In this document: piece by piece, positions 37,215 to 46,660 of the stretch
Layout: every line of letters begins with the position of its first letter
Position numbering within the stretch: the first letter of the stretch is position 1
Assembly (NCBI RefSeq): GCF_004331285.1
Contig: NZ_SJOH01000009.1
Coordinates: 79,415-143,414, forward strand
DNA from: Acinetobacter sp. ANC 3781
GTDB taxonomy: Bacteria; Pseudomonadota; Gammaproteobacteria; Pseudomonadales; Moraxellaceae
Reading direction: 5' to 3'
Length of the DNA stretch: 64,000 bases
Position numbers and translations under genes: made by a program
Notes under the pieces: model-generated
What the model was told of the DNA's origin: nothing
Database searches by the model: none
What the model saw: the letters and a program-made list of their open reading frames with translations, nothing else

Positions 37215-37242
37215 AAAAAGCCTTTCACTTGAAAGGCTTTTT
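37215..37242 (-). terminator. Terminator of pyrF
   Basis: A perfect 12-bp stem AAAAAGCCTTTC-actt-GAAAGGCTTTTT lies 15 bases beyond the pyrF stop and upstream of the Gln-rich gene. Confidence 0.92.
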
Positions 37243-37257
37243 GTCGTATGCACAGAA

Positions 37258-37938
37258 TTATAACGTCGCCAAAATATCACGCAAGGTTTGACTTGGGTTT
37301 GCTGATTGAGTAATTGGGCGACCAATCACCAAATGCGTTGAACCATCAAGCATCGCCTGTTTTGGTGTCACAATACGTTTTTGATCATCTGCATTAGAAC
37401 CCGCTGGGCGAATACCCGGTGTCACTAAAGCAAAATCCTGACCTAATGTCTCACGGAGCATCTTTGCTTCTTGAGCTGAACAGACCACACCATCCAGACC
37501 ACTGTCTTGAGTGAGCTTAGCAAGACGTTTTACTTGTTCAGATGGTTCAATATCCAAACCGATATCTTTTAAGTCCTCACGACCCATTGAAGTCAACACA
37601 GTTACAGCAATAAGTTGAGTATTATAATTACCCACTTTTAAACGCTCTACACAGGTCTCCATCATCTTACGACCACCTGATGCGTGTACGTTCACCATCC
37701 ACACACCAAGATCTGCTGCTGCGCATACGGCTTGTGCAGTCGTATTTGGAATATCATGGAATTTTAAATCCAAGAAAACCTCAAAGCCTTTTTCGTGCAG
37801 TGCCTTAACTACACTTGGACCTTCATGGGTAAATAACTCTTTCCCAACTTTTACTCGACATAAAGCAGGGTCTAATTGCTCTGCAATGGTTAACGCGTCA
37901 TATTGGCTTTTAGCATCCAGTGCAACAATGATACTCAA
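37258..37938 (-). CDS. pyrF: Orotidine 5'-phosphate decarboxylase
   Basis: A 226-residue TIM-barrel enzyme. [10 protein letters not shown] opens it, the catalytic DxKxxD array appears as [11 protein letters not shown] (residues about 59-69), and VTPGIRP near residue 179 holds the phosphate-binding loop. It makes UMP from OMP, the last step of pyrimidine synthesis. The start codon is TTG with AAGG upstream. It follows lapA, with a hairpin at the junction. Confidence 0.96.
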   Translation of the reverse strand: MSIIVALDAKSQYDALTIAEQLDPALCRVKVGKELFTHEGPSVVKALHEKGFEVFLDLKFHDIPNTTAQAVCAAADLGVWMVNVHASGGRKMMETCVERLKVGNYNTQLIAVTVLTSMGREDLKDIGLDIEPSEQVKRLAKLTQDSGLDGVVCSAQEAKMLRETLGQDFALVTPGIRPAGSNADDQKRIVTPKQAMLDGSTHLVIGRPITQSANPSQTLRDILATL

Positions 37939-37965
37939 GAGAATTTACCTTCGGTCAGACAAAAA

Positions 37966-37990
37966 GAAAGCCCATTATAATGGGCTTTTA
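37966..37990 (-). terminator. Hairpin at the lapA stop
   Basis: The stem AAAGCCCATTATAATGGGCTTT encloses the lapA stop codon and is followed by a T-rich run on the minus strand. It probably attenuates transcription into pyrF. Confidence 0.7.
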
Positions 37991-38334
37991 TTTTCGTTGG
38001 TAATATCTAATACAGTTTTTTCATGCCTAGTATGAGCTGCAGCTTCAGCAGCAGCCAATTGGGCAGTTTGAATTTGCTCTTTCCGGAGATATTCAATGTC
38101 TTTACGCAATCGTTTAATTTCCCAACTATTTTGAAATACTCGGAAGATTTGCACACCTAACAATAAACCCAACACCACACCCAAAGCCAAAGTAAGTAAT
38201 AACAATAAGCCTAAACGCATAGCAGGAACTTGAGTAAATAGCAGATCTACACTTAGTTCAGTACCATTTTGTAAAACTAAAGCCAGTGAATAGCCAAACA
38301 GTACAATAAGCAAAGCGACCAATACGTAACGCAT
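37975..38334 (-). CDS. lapA: Lipopolysaccharide assembly protein A domain protein
   Basis: A 119-residue membrane protein of the LapA (DUF1049) family: two membrane helices (LVALLIVLFGYSLALVL and LGLLLLLTLALGVVLGLLLGVQIF), then a coiled-coil-like stretch (EIKRLRKDIEYLRKEQIQTAQLAAAEAAA). E. coli LapA works with LapB to control LpxC and LPS amounts (known). No lapB follows; pyrF does. Only the LapA part is seen here. Confidence 0.8.
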   Translation of the reverse strand: MRYVLVALLIVLFGYSLALVLQNGTELSVDLLFTQVPAMRLGLLLLLTLALGVVLGLLLGVQIFRVFQNSWEIKRLRKDIEYLRKEQIQTAQLAAAEAAAHTRHEKTVLDITNENKSPL

Positions 38335-38357
38335 AGATACCCCTTTTGGAATTTTTC

Positions 38358-38660
38358 TTACTGAGCAGATTCGTTTACTGCATCACGCAACGCCTTACCC
38401 GGTTTAAAGTGAGGAACTGCTTTTGCAGCCACTTCAACAGACTTTCCTGTTTTAGGATTACGCCCCACACGTGGATCACGGTGATGCAAAGCAAAACTAC
38501 CAAAACCACGAATCTCAATACGATTATCTGATGATAGAGCAGCTATCATTTGATCAATCATAATTTTAACAGCTTCTTCGACCAAAGGTTCTGCTAAGTG
38601 TGGATTTTTAAGGGAAATTCGCTCTATTAAGTCAGACTTATTCAGTGCTTCCGTAGTCAT
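38358..38660 (-). CDS. ihfB: Integration host factor beta subunit
   Basis: A 100-residue DNABII protein. [27 protein letters not shown] is the conserved beta-arm with the intercalating Pro (RNPKTG). LIERI near the start supports IhfB over HU. It bends DNA as a dimer with IhfA. It lies between rpsA and lapA, the standard gamma-proteobacterial position. Confidence 0.94.
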   Translation of the reverse strand: MTTEALNKSDLIERISLKNPHLAEPLVEEAVKIMIDQMIAALSSDNRIEIRGFGSFALHHRDPRVGRNPKTGKSVEVAAKAVPHFKPGKALRDAVNESAQ

Positions 38661-38723
38661 CTGCGACCTCTTTAATTATCAAGCTACTTTGTAGATGATC
38701 CGATAATAACGCGTTTAAATACA

Positions 38724-38761
38724 AAACGGTAGCGCAATAAGTTAATACTACGCTACCGTTT
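38724..38761 (-). terminator. Terminator of rpsA
   Basis: AACGGTAGCG pairs perfectly with CGCTACCGTT across a 16-base loop, followed by TTTTG on the minus strand. It separates rpsA from ihfB. Confidence 0.82.
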
Positions 38762-38820
38762 ACAGTATTTGTGTAAAAAGTATTAATTAATTTACATTAA
38801 CAATACATTTTAACGCCTAC

Positions 38821-40497
38821 TTAGTTGCCCATTTGAGCTTTGATCAAATCACCAATAGTCTTAGGACCATTTTCTGTAGAAGTTGTTGCTGTTTTCAAGT
38901 TAGCAACTGCTTCTTTCTCTTCAGCTTCGTCTTTCGCTTTGATAGACAAGTTGATAGAGCGTGATTTACGATCTACGTTGATGATTTTAGCTTCAACTTC
39001 TTGACCAACTTCCAAGAATTTAGTTGCATCTTCAACGCGATCACGGTTGATTTCAGAAGCTTTAAGAGACGCTTCAACTTCGTCAGCTAACTTAACGGTT
39101 GCGCCTTTAGCGTCAACAGCAGTCACAGTACCTTTAACCAAAGCACCGCGTTCGTTAGTTGCCAAGAAATCATTGAACGGATCATTGTTCATTTGTTTGA
39201 TACCAAGGCTGATACGGTTGCCTTCAGCATCTACAGACAAGATAACCGCTTCAACAGTGTCACCTTTCTTGTAACGACGAATCGCTTCTTCGCCTTGTTC
39301 GTTCCAAGAAATATCAGACAAGTGAACTAGACCGTCGATACCACCTGGTAAACCGATGAAGATACCGAAATCAGTGATTGATTTAATCGTACCTGATACT
39401 TTTTCGCCTTTGTCGTGGTCTTTAGCAAACTCTTCCCATGGGTTAGCACGAGTTTGTTTAATACCAAGAGAAATACGACGACGTTCTTCATCAACTTCAA
39501 GAACCATAACATCAACTTCGTCGCCAATCTGAACAACTTTAGATGGGTGGATGTTTTTGTTAGTGTGATCCATTTCTGAAACGTGTACTAAACCTTCAAC
39601 GCCTTCAGCGATTTCAGCGAAACAACCGTAATCAGTCAGGTTAGTTACGCGCGCTTTAACGATTGAACCTTTAGGGTAACGGTTCATGATCGCTAACCAT
39701 GGATCTTCGCCTAATTGTTTAAGGCCTAAAGATACGCGGTTACGTTCACGGTCAAATTTAAGTACTTTAACAGTAACTTCTTGACCCACTTCCACAACTT
39801 CTGAAGGATGCTTGATGCGTTTCCAAGCCATATCAGTGATGTGAAGAAGACCATCAATACCGCCAAGGTCAACGAATGCGCCGTAATCAGTAAGATTTTT
39901 AATCGTACCAGTAACTGTTTGGCCTTCTTCAAGCTGAGCAAGAAGAGCTTCACGGTCAGCTGAAGATTCAGCTTCCATCACAGCACGACGAGATACAACA
40001 ACGTTATTACGTTTAGCATCAAGTTTGATTACTTTGAATTCTAACTCTTTACCTTCAAGGTGAGTTGTGTCACGGATAGGACGAGTGTCTACCAAAGAAC
40101 CTGGTAAGAACGCACGTACTGGACCGATGTCCACTGTGAAACCGCCTTTAACTTTACCAGAGATAACACCAGTAACGATTTCGCCGTCTTCAAAGATTTT
40201 TTCAAGTTTAGTCCAAGTTTCAGCACGTTTAGCTTTTTCACGTGATAAAACTGTTTGACCCATACCGTTGTCAAGAGCTTCAACAACAACATCAACAGTA
40301 TCACCAACTTGAACTTCAAGTTCACGTTGGTCGTTTAAGAATTCAGCGCGGTCAACAATACCTTCTGATTTAAGGCCAGTGTCAACTGTTACCCAGTCAG
40401 AGTCGATGCTTACGACAACGCCTTGGATGACAGCACCCTTTTCAACGTTGAGGTTTAATTCGCTTTCTTCAAAGAGGGCTGCAAAAGATTCGGTCAT
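38821..40497 (-). CDS. rpsA: 30S ribosomal protein S1
   Basis: A 558-residue protein with six S1 RNA-binding domains. The two N-terminal ones bind the ribosome and the later four bind mRNA (known). Repeating motifs are G(A/C/I)F(V/A/I)(D/E/G), e.g. [23 protein letters not shown], and similar blocks in domains 4 and 5. It ends with the charged C-terminus expected. A large cluster of GAAA-rich coding gives many reading-frame shadows, which are ignored. It follows cmk, the usual order. Confidence 0.98.
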   Translation of the reverse strand: MTESFAALFEESELNLNVEKGAVIQGVVVSIDSDWVTVDTGLKSEGIVDRAEFLNDQRELEVQVGDTVDVVVEALDNGMGQTVLSREKAKRAETWTKLEKIFEDGEIVTGVISGKVKGGFTVDIGPVRAFLPGSLVDTRPIRDTTHLEGKELEFKVIKLDAKRNNVVVSRRAVMEAESSADREALLAQLEEGQTVTGTIKNLTDYGAFVDLGGIDGLLHITDMAWKRIKHPSEVVEVGQEVTVKVLKFDRERNRVSLGLKQLGEDPWLAIMNRYPKGSIVKARVTNLTDYGCFAEIAEGVEGLVHVSEMDHTNKNIHPSKVVQIGDEVDVMVLEVDEERRRISLGIKQTRANPWEEFAKDHDKGEKVSGTIKSITDFGIFIGLPGGIDGLVHLSDISWNEQGEEAIRRYKKGDTVEAVILSVDAEGNRISLGIKQMNNDPFNDFLATNERGALVKGTVTAVDAKGATVKLADEVEASLKASEINRDRVEDATKFLEVGQEVEAKIINVDRKSRSINLSIKAKDEAEEKEAVANLKTATTSTENGPKTIGDLIKAQMGN

Positions 40498-40604
40498 GAT
40501 ATACCTGATAAAGTCAGCGGTCTTGGATCAGACAAGGCCGGTTTAATAAAGCTTCCACATAGTCCGTAATAAACTGATCTAGCTATGCTTTGGCTGAAAA
40601 TTCT

Positions 40605-41288
40605 TTAAATGGCTAATTGCTTTTCGACAAAATTGGTCATCAACTTGAATACCTCATCTATGCCCAATTCTGAACTATCGATGATATAAGCATCTGCTGC
40701 TGGCTTGAGTGGAGCGACCGTGCGCTCCATATCCCGTTTGTCTCGAGCTTGTATATTAGCTAAAATGTCGCTTATTTTAACATCTAGCCCCATACCCTGC
40801 AACTGCTTTACACGTCGTGCCGCTCGGGATTCAGCCGAAGCAGTCAGGTAAATCTTGGCTTGGGCTTCCGGAAAAATAGAAGTCGCCATGTCACGACCAT
40901 CTGCAACCAAGCCCGGTTCCTGTGCAAAAGCACGCTGACGTTCAAAAAGTGCCACTCTAAGTTCAGGAATTGCAGCAACTTTTGAAGCAAATTCACCCAC
41001 CCGTTCTGTACGAATGGTTTGAGTTACATCTTCGTCATCAAGTTGAACTTGAGTACCCGTTTCAGTTGTAACAAATTTTATGTCTAAATTTGTTGCAATT
41101 TTAACGCACTTTTCAAGCGCTGAATCCAAGCAATCCAACAACTCTTGTTGATGTAATGACAGCCCTAGCAAACGATATAAAGCACCAGAATCCAGTAAAT
41201 GAAATTGATAGTGCGATGCCAGTTTAGCCGCAAGTGTGCCCTTTCCAGAACCACTTGGACCATCGATAGTAATAATTTGAACTGTCAT
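40605..41288 (-). CDS. cmk: Cytidylate kinase
   Basis: A 227-residue P-loop kinase. [13 protein letters not shown] is the nucleotide-binding loop, followed by [12 protein letters not shown] and [24 protein letters not shown], typical of CMP kinase. It phosphorylates CMP and dCMP. The gap to rpsA is 107 bases, and the two may be cotranscribed. Confidence 0.96.
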   Translation of the reverse strand: MTVQIITIDGPSGSGKGTLAAKLASHYQFHLLDSGALYRLLGLSLHQQELLDCLDSALEKCVKIATNLDIKFVTTETGTQVQLDDEDVTQTIRTERVGEFASKVAAIPELRVALFERQRAFAQEPGLVADGRDMATSIFPEAQAKIYLTASAESRAARRVKQLQGMGLDVKISDILANIQARDKRDMERTVAPLKPAADAYIIDSSELGIDEVFKLMTNFVEKQLAI

Positions 41289-41305
41289 TAATTTTCCACT
41301 TTATG

Positions 41306-41737
41306 CTATACAGTTTTAGCGAGTTTCGAAAAACCTAGTTTAATCGCAGATTTAAGCTGTGCAAGGATTAATTTACTTACAAAGGGCGCGCGTGCCTGCA
41401 ATTCAATAGTGTAAGTCACTAAAGTTTTATCAGTATCTTTTTGCTCAAACTCAATAATCCCTAAATGATGTTTCACCAAAGGATTTTTAATAATCTGATA
41501 TTCGATGCGCTCATTAGGTTCCAGCAAAGTAATTTGTTCTTGCAGCGGTTTTATGGGGCCAAAACCCATACGGCGTACTGAACCAATACCATCTGGACGT
41601 TCAGGATCTGCAGAGTCTTTAATTCGTTCTACCTGAATCGGTGCAAAGGCTATATTATAAGTTGAATGTTTTGATAACAAATCAAAAACCTGATCGATGG
41701 GTGCGTTAAATTCTTTTTTTACCTGAATGGAATTCAT
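41306..41737 (-). CDS. SRPBCC (START/Bet v 1-like) protein
   Basis: A 143-residue SRPBCC-fold protein, from EFNAPIDQVFDLLSKHSTYN through the long C-terminal helix (SKLILAQLKSAIKLGFSKLAK). The family binds hydrophobic ligands, but no ligand is predicted. It sits 17 bases upstream of cmk on the same strand and may be cotranscribed. Confidence 0.72.
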   Translation of the reverse strand: MNSIQVKKEFNAPIDQVFDLLSKHSTYNIAFAPIQVERIKDSADPERPDGIGSVRRMGFGPIKPLQEQITLLEPNERIEYQIIKNPLVKHHLGIIEFEQKDTDKTLVTYTIELQARAPFVSKLILAQLKSAIKLGFSKLAKTV

Positions 41738-41796
41738 GATTTATCCTAAATTTTAATTGACAATACTTATTGTCATTTTATTTTACATGATTTGAA

Positions 41797-42318
41797 TTAA
41801 TGATTCTGATCATTTAAAGACTTTTCTTGTAATCTCTGTAGCCGTTTTTGCTCACGCCGCATTTTAAAAAAATCACTGAGCTGTTTAGAACAGTGCTCAT
41901 TTAAACATCCAGCTTCAAAATCAAACTGATGATTATAATAACCTGTTTCGAATAACTTGCGCGCACTGATCAAGGAACCTGCTTTTGGTTCAGTTGCACC
42001 AAACACTACTTTGGAAATTCGTGCATGAATTAAAGCCCCGACACACATGGTACAAGGCTCTAAAGTAACATACAGAACCGAGTCGTCTGGAAGTCGGTAA
42101 TTCTTCAAATGAGCACAGGCTTGGCGTAATGCCTGAACTTCAGCATGGGCAGTGGGGTCATTTAAAGAAATGGGCGCATTATAGCCCGCACCAATAATTT
42201 GATTTTGACTGACAATAATCGCACCGACAGGAATCTCCTGTTTCGAAGCTGCAATAGCAGCTTGCTCGTAGGCAAACTGCATCCAGTACTCATCTGTCAA
42301 TGGTGTTGCATCCGCCAT
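41797..42318 (-). CDS. tadA: tRNA adenosine(34) deaminase
   Basis: A 173-residue cytidine-deaminase-fold enzyme. The zinc-binding His/Glu is in DPTAHAEVQAL and the two Cys are in TLEPCTMCVGALIHARI. It makes inosine at position 34 of tRNA-Arg, which is essential. The C-terminal tail is Lys/Arg-rich (FKMRREQKRLQRLQ). It starts 2 bases after the stop of the hydratase-family gene. Confidence 0.95.
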   Translation of the reverse strand: MADATPLTDEYWMQFAYEQAAIAASKQEIPVGAIIVSQNQIIGAGYNAPISLNDPTAHAEVQALRQACAHLKNYRLPDDSVLYVTLEPCTMCVGALIHARISKVVFGATEPKAGSLISARKLFETGYYNHQFDFEAGCLNEHCSKQLSDFFKMRREQKRLQRLQEKSLNDQNH

Positions 42319-42320
42319 TC

Positions 42321-43445
42321 TTAACCGATCACACCATGGTGTTTCAACAGGTTATTCCAGCTTTCATTTTTGGTCACAGGTGGACAATCAGCCAAAATTG
42401 CTTTCAATGAAAAATCTATTCCTTTTTTCCATTCTGGAGATAAGTCTTTATCCACCAAACGTGCACGTACCCCTTCTACGAAATCGGGATGACGAATTTT
42501 CCAGTCAGAAATTTGAGTTTCAAGTTCAAATACTTCATTCCATGAATGAACCTGTTTACCCCACTGCCACAATAGCCAGGTTAAAGCTGCGGTTGTAGGT
42601 GAACCTTTCTGCAAGTTCTCACTGGCTTGACGCAACCAGTCACTACGCGCATCACTCAGGCCAATAATAGATTCATAATCGTGTTCGAAGTTCACGCCAC
42701 GACAAACACTGTGAATCACATCTAGTGAGTTTTGCAATGGCCCTGGACCCACTGGACGGTGCATCCCATTTAACGTGTCATCAATGGCACGGAAATCACC
42801 GGCCGGATAGTGTCCCCAATTAATACTGATCACTTTCTCAAGTACGTTATCACGCTGAGCATCACAAATATGGGTCGCCCAACCAATCCCATAGGCTCCT
42901 GCTGCGGTCATAATCGAACCAGTTAGACCGGTAAACAGTCCAATAGCTCCGCGATCCGCCAAGAAACGAGTAGCACCAACATCTGGATACAGGCCAATGT
43001 TAATTTCAGGCATGGCTAAACGTGAATAAGGTGTAACCAGACGGAAGGGTGCAGCCATGAATAAACCAAGCCCCCCACCCATCACATAACCTTCACCCCA
43101 CACCAGAACAGGCTTAGCATAGTTATGCAGCAATAAATCTAATGCATATTCTTGTTCAAAGAATTTATTTGCTGTCTCAACTTCATCATTTATTACCAAT
43201 TGACGAAGTTTACGCACATCTCCACCTGCACAGAATGCTTTTGGCGTGGTTGAATCCAGCCAAATGGCCTTAACAGCATCATCGTGGTGAAAATCTTGGA
43301 ACACTTCCAATAGTGCGGTAACGATAGATTCATCCAAAGCATGCAGAGATTTCGGACGGTTCAGACGAACAATGCGCCAGCCATTTCTTGCTTCTTCTAC
43401 AATAAGATCAGGATGATAGTTTTTTAATTCAGGAGATTTTGTCAT
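42321..43445 (-). CDS. Enoyl-CoA hydratase family (3-hydroxyisobutyryl-CoA hydrolase-like)
   Basis: A 374-residue crotonase-fold protein, longer than simple enoyl-CoA hydratases and like the 3-hydroxyisobutyryl-CoA hydrolase group. [10 protein letters not shown] and [19 protein letters not shown] carry the oxyanion-hole loop and acidic residue of that group. ATG 43445 is preferred, since it overlaps the ung stop as ATGA, the mark of translational coupling. A valine-degradation role is inferred from family only. Confidence 0.8.
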   Translation of the reverse strand: MTKSPELKNYHPDLIVEEARNGWRIVRLNRPKSLHALDESIVTALLEVFQDFHHDDAVKAIWLDSTTPKAFCAGGDVRKLRQLVINDEVETANKFFEQEYALDLLLHNYAKPVLVWGEGYVMGGGLGLFMAAPFRLVTPYSRLAMPEINIGLYPDVGATRFLADRGAIGLFTGLTGSIMTAAGAYGIGWATHICDAQRDNVLEKVISINWGHYPAGDFRAIDDTLNGMHRPVGPGPLQNSLDVIHSVCRGVNFEHDYESIIGLSDARSDWLRQASENLQKGSPTTAALTWLLWQWGKQVHSWNEVFELETQISDWKIRHPDFVEGVRARLVDKDLSPEWKKGIDFSLKAILADCPPVTKNESWNNLLKHHGVIG

Positions 43446-44155
43446 GCGTCCAGCTGCCAATTTATCGGCTCAATGCCATTTTGTTTCAGGTAATTATTTG
43501 CTTTTGAAAATACTTTACAGCCAAAAAAACCACCGCGGTTTGCTGCAAGTGGTGAAGGATGTGCAGCTTTTAAAATAAGGTGTTTATTCGGGTCGATCCG
43601 CTGACCTTTACGTTGCGCATATGCTCCCCAAAGGATAAAAACAATATGCTCACACTGCTCATTCAATACATCAATAACATGATCGGTGAAGTCTTCCCAC
43701 CCCTGTTTTTGATGCGAAGTTGGCTGACCTGCTTCAACAGTTAAAACTGCATTCAGCAATAAAACCCCTTGTTCCGCCCAACGTGTTAAATCACCGTGTT
43801 TCGAAACAGGAATACCCAGATCTGTATTTAACTCATGGAAGATATTACGTAAAGAAGGCGGTAATGCAAGTCCCTTTTGCACAGAAAAGCTTAATCCATG
43901 GGCCTGATTAGGACCATGATAAGGATCTTGACCTAAAATAACGACTTTCACATGATGTAATGGGGTTGTATTTAAGGCATTAAAAATTAGCGAACTCGGG
44001 GGATAGATCACTTTATCTGCGTGTTTTTCAGCAATCAGAAACTGCCTTAACTCATCCATTTTTGGGCTAAGCAAAAAATCACTTAAAACCCCTTTCCAAC
44101 TCGCATCTAACTGAATTTTATTTAGTTGAGCTTGCTGTTGTTCCGTTAAAGACAT
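43442..44155 (-). CDS. ung: Uracil-DNA glycosylase
   Basis: A 237-residue family 1 UDG. The catalytic motif is [18 protein letters not shown], and the His motif is [14 protein letters not shown]. It removes uracil from DNA. Its stop overlaps the start of the hydratase-family gene by 4 bases. Confidence 0.97.
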   Translation of the reverse strand: MSLTEQQQAQLNKIQLDASWKGVLSDFLLSPKMDELRQFLIAEKHADKVIYPPSSLIFNALNTTPLHHVKVVILGQDPYHGPNQAHGLSFSVQKGLALPPSLRNIFHELNTDLGIPVSKHGDLTRWAEQGVLLLNAVLTVEAGQPTSHQKQGWEDFTDHVIDVLNEQCEHIVFILWGAYAQRKGQRIDPNKHLILKAAHPSPLAANRGGFFGCKVFSKANNYLKQNGIEPINWQLDA

Positions 44156-44205
44156 AACTGCTTCCTAATCCTTTTTTGAAAACCTACCACGTGACTCAAT
44201 GATCT

Positions 44206-44802
44206 TTAGAGGTGTACCTGAAGATCAACACTCGGGTTTTGGAATTTAATTCCTTGTTGTAATTTTTCATACATATTCGGGTCAGTCCATTCAACTTGAA
44301 CTTGTTCAGAGAACACAATTTTTTCAAGACTCAGCACACCCATTTGCTCATTTTCAATATCTTCTATAAAGCTTTGGGCATACCCTGTATCGGTTTCATG
44401 CACAATCACAGAGTAAACTTCCACATCACCTTCCCCGTTTTGGGTTTCAGTAGACGCAAGCACCTGTTGCGCCAAGTAGAAGAAAATACGTGAAAATTGT
44501 TCTGCCGAAGGAGAAACGGGTAAAGCGACCCAACGTGCACTAAATTTTTTGCAGGCTTCAATATATTCAGCATCATCATGCTGCCAAAAACAAATGGCAT
44601 GATCGAAACTGTCAAAAATATCCTTGATTACGCCCTTCAACAACCCGAAGTCGTACACCATTTGACCATGATCAAGCTTCGAAGCTTTAAGCAATAATTC
44701 AACTTTATAACTATGACCATGAATCGAACGCTTACAGCGATCCGATGTGCAATTTCGCACAATATGAGCATTTTCAAACTTAAATAACTTACGAATTAAC
44801 AT
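44206..44802 (-). CDS. queD: 6-carboxytetrahydropterin synthase-like protein
   Basis: A 198-residue protein of the QueD/6-pyruvoyl-tetrahydropterin synthase family, longer than the usual ~120 residues. Zinc ligands and catalytic Cys are in FENAHIVRNC...RCKRSIHGHSYKV; MVYDFGLLKGVI and the late HETDTGY are also conserved. The extra length is an insertion plus a C-terminal extension. ATG 44802 (MLIRKLFKF) is preferred, with AGGG just upstream. Other queuosine genes are not adjacent. The activity is inferred. Confidence 0.78.
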   Translation of the reverse strand: MLIRKLFKFENAHIVRNCTSDRCKRSIHGHSYKVELLLKASKLDHGQMVYDFGLLKGVIKDIFDSFDHAICFWQHDDAEYIEACKKFSARWVALPVSPSAEQFSRIFFYLAQQVLASTETQNGEGDVEVYSVIVHETDTGYAQSFIEDIENEQMGVLSLEKIVFSEQVQVEWTDPNMYEKLQQGIKFQNPSVDLQVHL

Positions 44803-44959
44803 GTGCCCTGATGTAATCAAAAATATGTGAATTGAATTTGATTATAAAGCAAAAGTGAAAGACTGGACATTACTTTTACTGTTCAACACTATTGACAAAA
44901 CATATCTTAGCAAAACAAAGAATTAGGTACCTTATATTGCAGCGTATTGGCTTATATCC

Positions 44960-45904
44960 TTAAAATGGTGCCATACTGCGATATGCCACATATACTGTTT
45001 TATCTTTACGTACCAAATCACTACTGAACTGACGTTTACGCTCGCTTAACAGCACTTCAATCTTGGCTTTGAAATAGCTGGATTGTACTCCCAGCAAGTT
45101 ATTCATTTCATTTCGGATATCAGGATTAACCTGAGTGAAAGGTTCAATCACCCAAAGATCACTAATATTTGAAAAATGCTCTAACTTTGCCTGGCGTTGT
45201 TGCAACACTTGTTCAACCGCATTGACATCCAACTTGGGATCAAGACTTGCAAGTACCATCGCTGGCGCAGTATTTATATTAACTTTACTGTCTGATGCAG
45301 GTGCAGCACTGACATAGTTCGCAATTTGCAGATATTTTTGACCTTCAAAGCCACGGACTAATTTAAGTTCTTCAACACTATGAAATTTACTGTTTGATGG
45401 TAAATAACCTTGTGGCAAGCCTTGATAGTAATTGGACTCTGCTCCCATCGCACCAATGGTTTCATCATCAGCATCTTGCCAATCAATCACTGCCTCGCTC
45501 AATTTTTCTGGCAAACCCACACGGATTAACAGCTTTTCAAACCAAGCTTTCGCCTGAGGATTCGCTGTACCGTCATTGTTGACCAAGCTATTTAAATTAA
45601 ATTTACCTGATTCATCCTGCAAAGTTCCTGATACAAAGCCATCTTCCACTGGAAAAGCTGGCATCGGTTTGGCCCAGTTCTCTTGCAGATGATCAATATC
45701 CCCTGCATTTTTCGCATCATCCACCAACAGCTCTGAAAAAAAGGCTTCTGCACTTTTGGCATACAGTAAAGATTGGTTTTGACGCATCAAATATGCCGTA
45801 TTTTCAGCAGTATTGGCCTGACGTTTGGCAATCGTCGCAGCAAGAATTGTTGCTAATGCGACCATGACCAAGATCGTAATTAAGGCAATACCCTGCTGCT
45901 TCAT
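44960..45904 (-). CDS. gspK: Type II secretion minor pseudopilin K
   Basis: A 314-residue GspK. It has a short leader with MKQQG and a methylated-site hydrophobic helix (IALITILVMVALATILAAT), then a large periplasmic domain ending with a Zn/Ca-binding type region (DADDETIGAMGAESNYYQ). GspK caps the pseudopilus tip with I and J. It is the last of four genes, and no repeat element lies in its leader. Confidence 0.92.
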   Translation of the reverse strand: MKQQGIALITILVMVALATILAATIAKRQANTAENTAYLMRQNQSLLYAKSAEAFFSELLVDDAKNAGDIDHLQENWAKPMPAFPVEDGFVSGTLQDESGKFNLNSLVNNDGTANPQAKAWFEKLLIRVGLPEKLSEAVIDWQDADDETIGAMGAESNYYQGLPQGYLPSNSKFHSVEELKLVRGFEGQKYLQIANYVSAAPASDSKVNINTAPAMVLASLDPKLDVNAVEQVLQQRQAKLEHFSNISDLWVIEPFTQVNPDIRNEMNNLLGVQSSYFKAKIEVLLSERKRQFSSDLVRKDKTVYVAYRSMAPF

Positions 45905-45925
45905 GTTCAGTCTCTTTAAATTTGG

Positions 45926-46660
45926 TTATGTTGGATTATTTGAATTCTTATTTTGATTATTGTTCTGCGGTTTTAAGTAGTCTGTATTTAACAAACTAAA
46001 AATCCATTCATAAGCAACATCTTTTACTATTAATTTAATTTTAATCCCTTTGGGTAGTATCTGTTTTTGCACGACATCATTTAAATCCACTTGACCCTCT
46101 GGCCATGAGGTTGACTCATTCGGATTTAGCACAACAATTTCAAACTGATCTACATCGTTTAACAACACGCTGGATTCGGGTTGATCGCGTCCACTGCTGT
46201 TTAAATTACGATATTTCAAACGATACAGTTTTTTTTCATCTGCACGATATTGATATTCCACACGTTCATCTGCGGAGATACCTTGTTGCAAAGGATCAGT
46301 CACCCCCGTTTTACTAAAATTAAAGCGCCCATTTTGCAAAACCAAAGCAGGCTGAATATTTTTATTGATATTCGCGCTTAGTGGCACGGCCTGAACCGTA
46401 TCACGCAAAATTTGTTGATAGGCTTCTTGCAACTGTCCCAAATTCACTTCATGTTCAGTATTACGCTCTTTAACCTTGATTAGATAATCTAAAACTTTCC
46501 AGCCTAATGCCGAAAGCACTGCAAATATGGCAATCGCTACCAATAATTCAACCAAGGTAAACCCTGAGCGAGGATTAACGAAACAACGTTTCGTCCGAGC
46601 GCAAGACCAGCAACCTTTGGGAGAGTCCAGAGTTGGTTTTTTTTTATTTTTCGATTGCAT
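45926..46660 (-). CDS. gspJ: Type II secretion minor pseudopilin J, with repeat in leader
   Basis: A 244-residue GspJ. The conserved pilin N-terminus is GFTLVELLVAIAIFAVLSALGW, with the cleavage expected after the Gly at residue 33. The leader before it is unusually long and contains a 44-bp repeat (46563-46606) read as SCARTKRCFVNPRSG. The ATG at 46660 overlaps the gspI stop as TGATG. No nearer in-frame start exists between the repeat and the Phe, so the long leader is probably translated. See the findings. Confidence 0.9.
   Translation of the reverse strand: MQSKNKKKPTLDSPKGCWSCARTKRCFVNPRSGFTLVELLVAIAIFAVLSALGWKVLDYLIKVKERNTEHEVNLGQLQEAYQQILRDTVQAVPLSANINKNIQPALVLQNGRFNFSKTGVTDPLQQGISADERVEYQYRADEKKLYRLKYRNLNSSGRDQPESSVLLNDVDQFEIVVLNPNESTSWPEGQVDLNDVVQKQILPKGIKIKLIVKDVAYEWIFSLLNTDYLKPQNNNQNKNSNNPT
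46563..46606. repeat. 44-bp palindromic repeat, copy A (in gspJ)
   Basis: Identical over all 44 bases to copy B at 47024-47067. It is centred on ACGAAAC-AAC-GTTTCGT (46578-46594). It lies in frame immediately before the prepilin cleavage site of gspJ, with no stop in the coding frame. Confidence 0.9.

Noticed and set aside
37173..37325. Upstream extension of the Gln-rich protein into pyrF
   Set aside because: It would run through the pyrF terminator and the end of pyrF; the ATG near 37175 with AAAGGA is far more likely.
37966..37990. A riboswitch at the lapA/pyrF junction
   Set aside because: Only a single small hairpin is present; it fits a terminator or attenuator.
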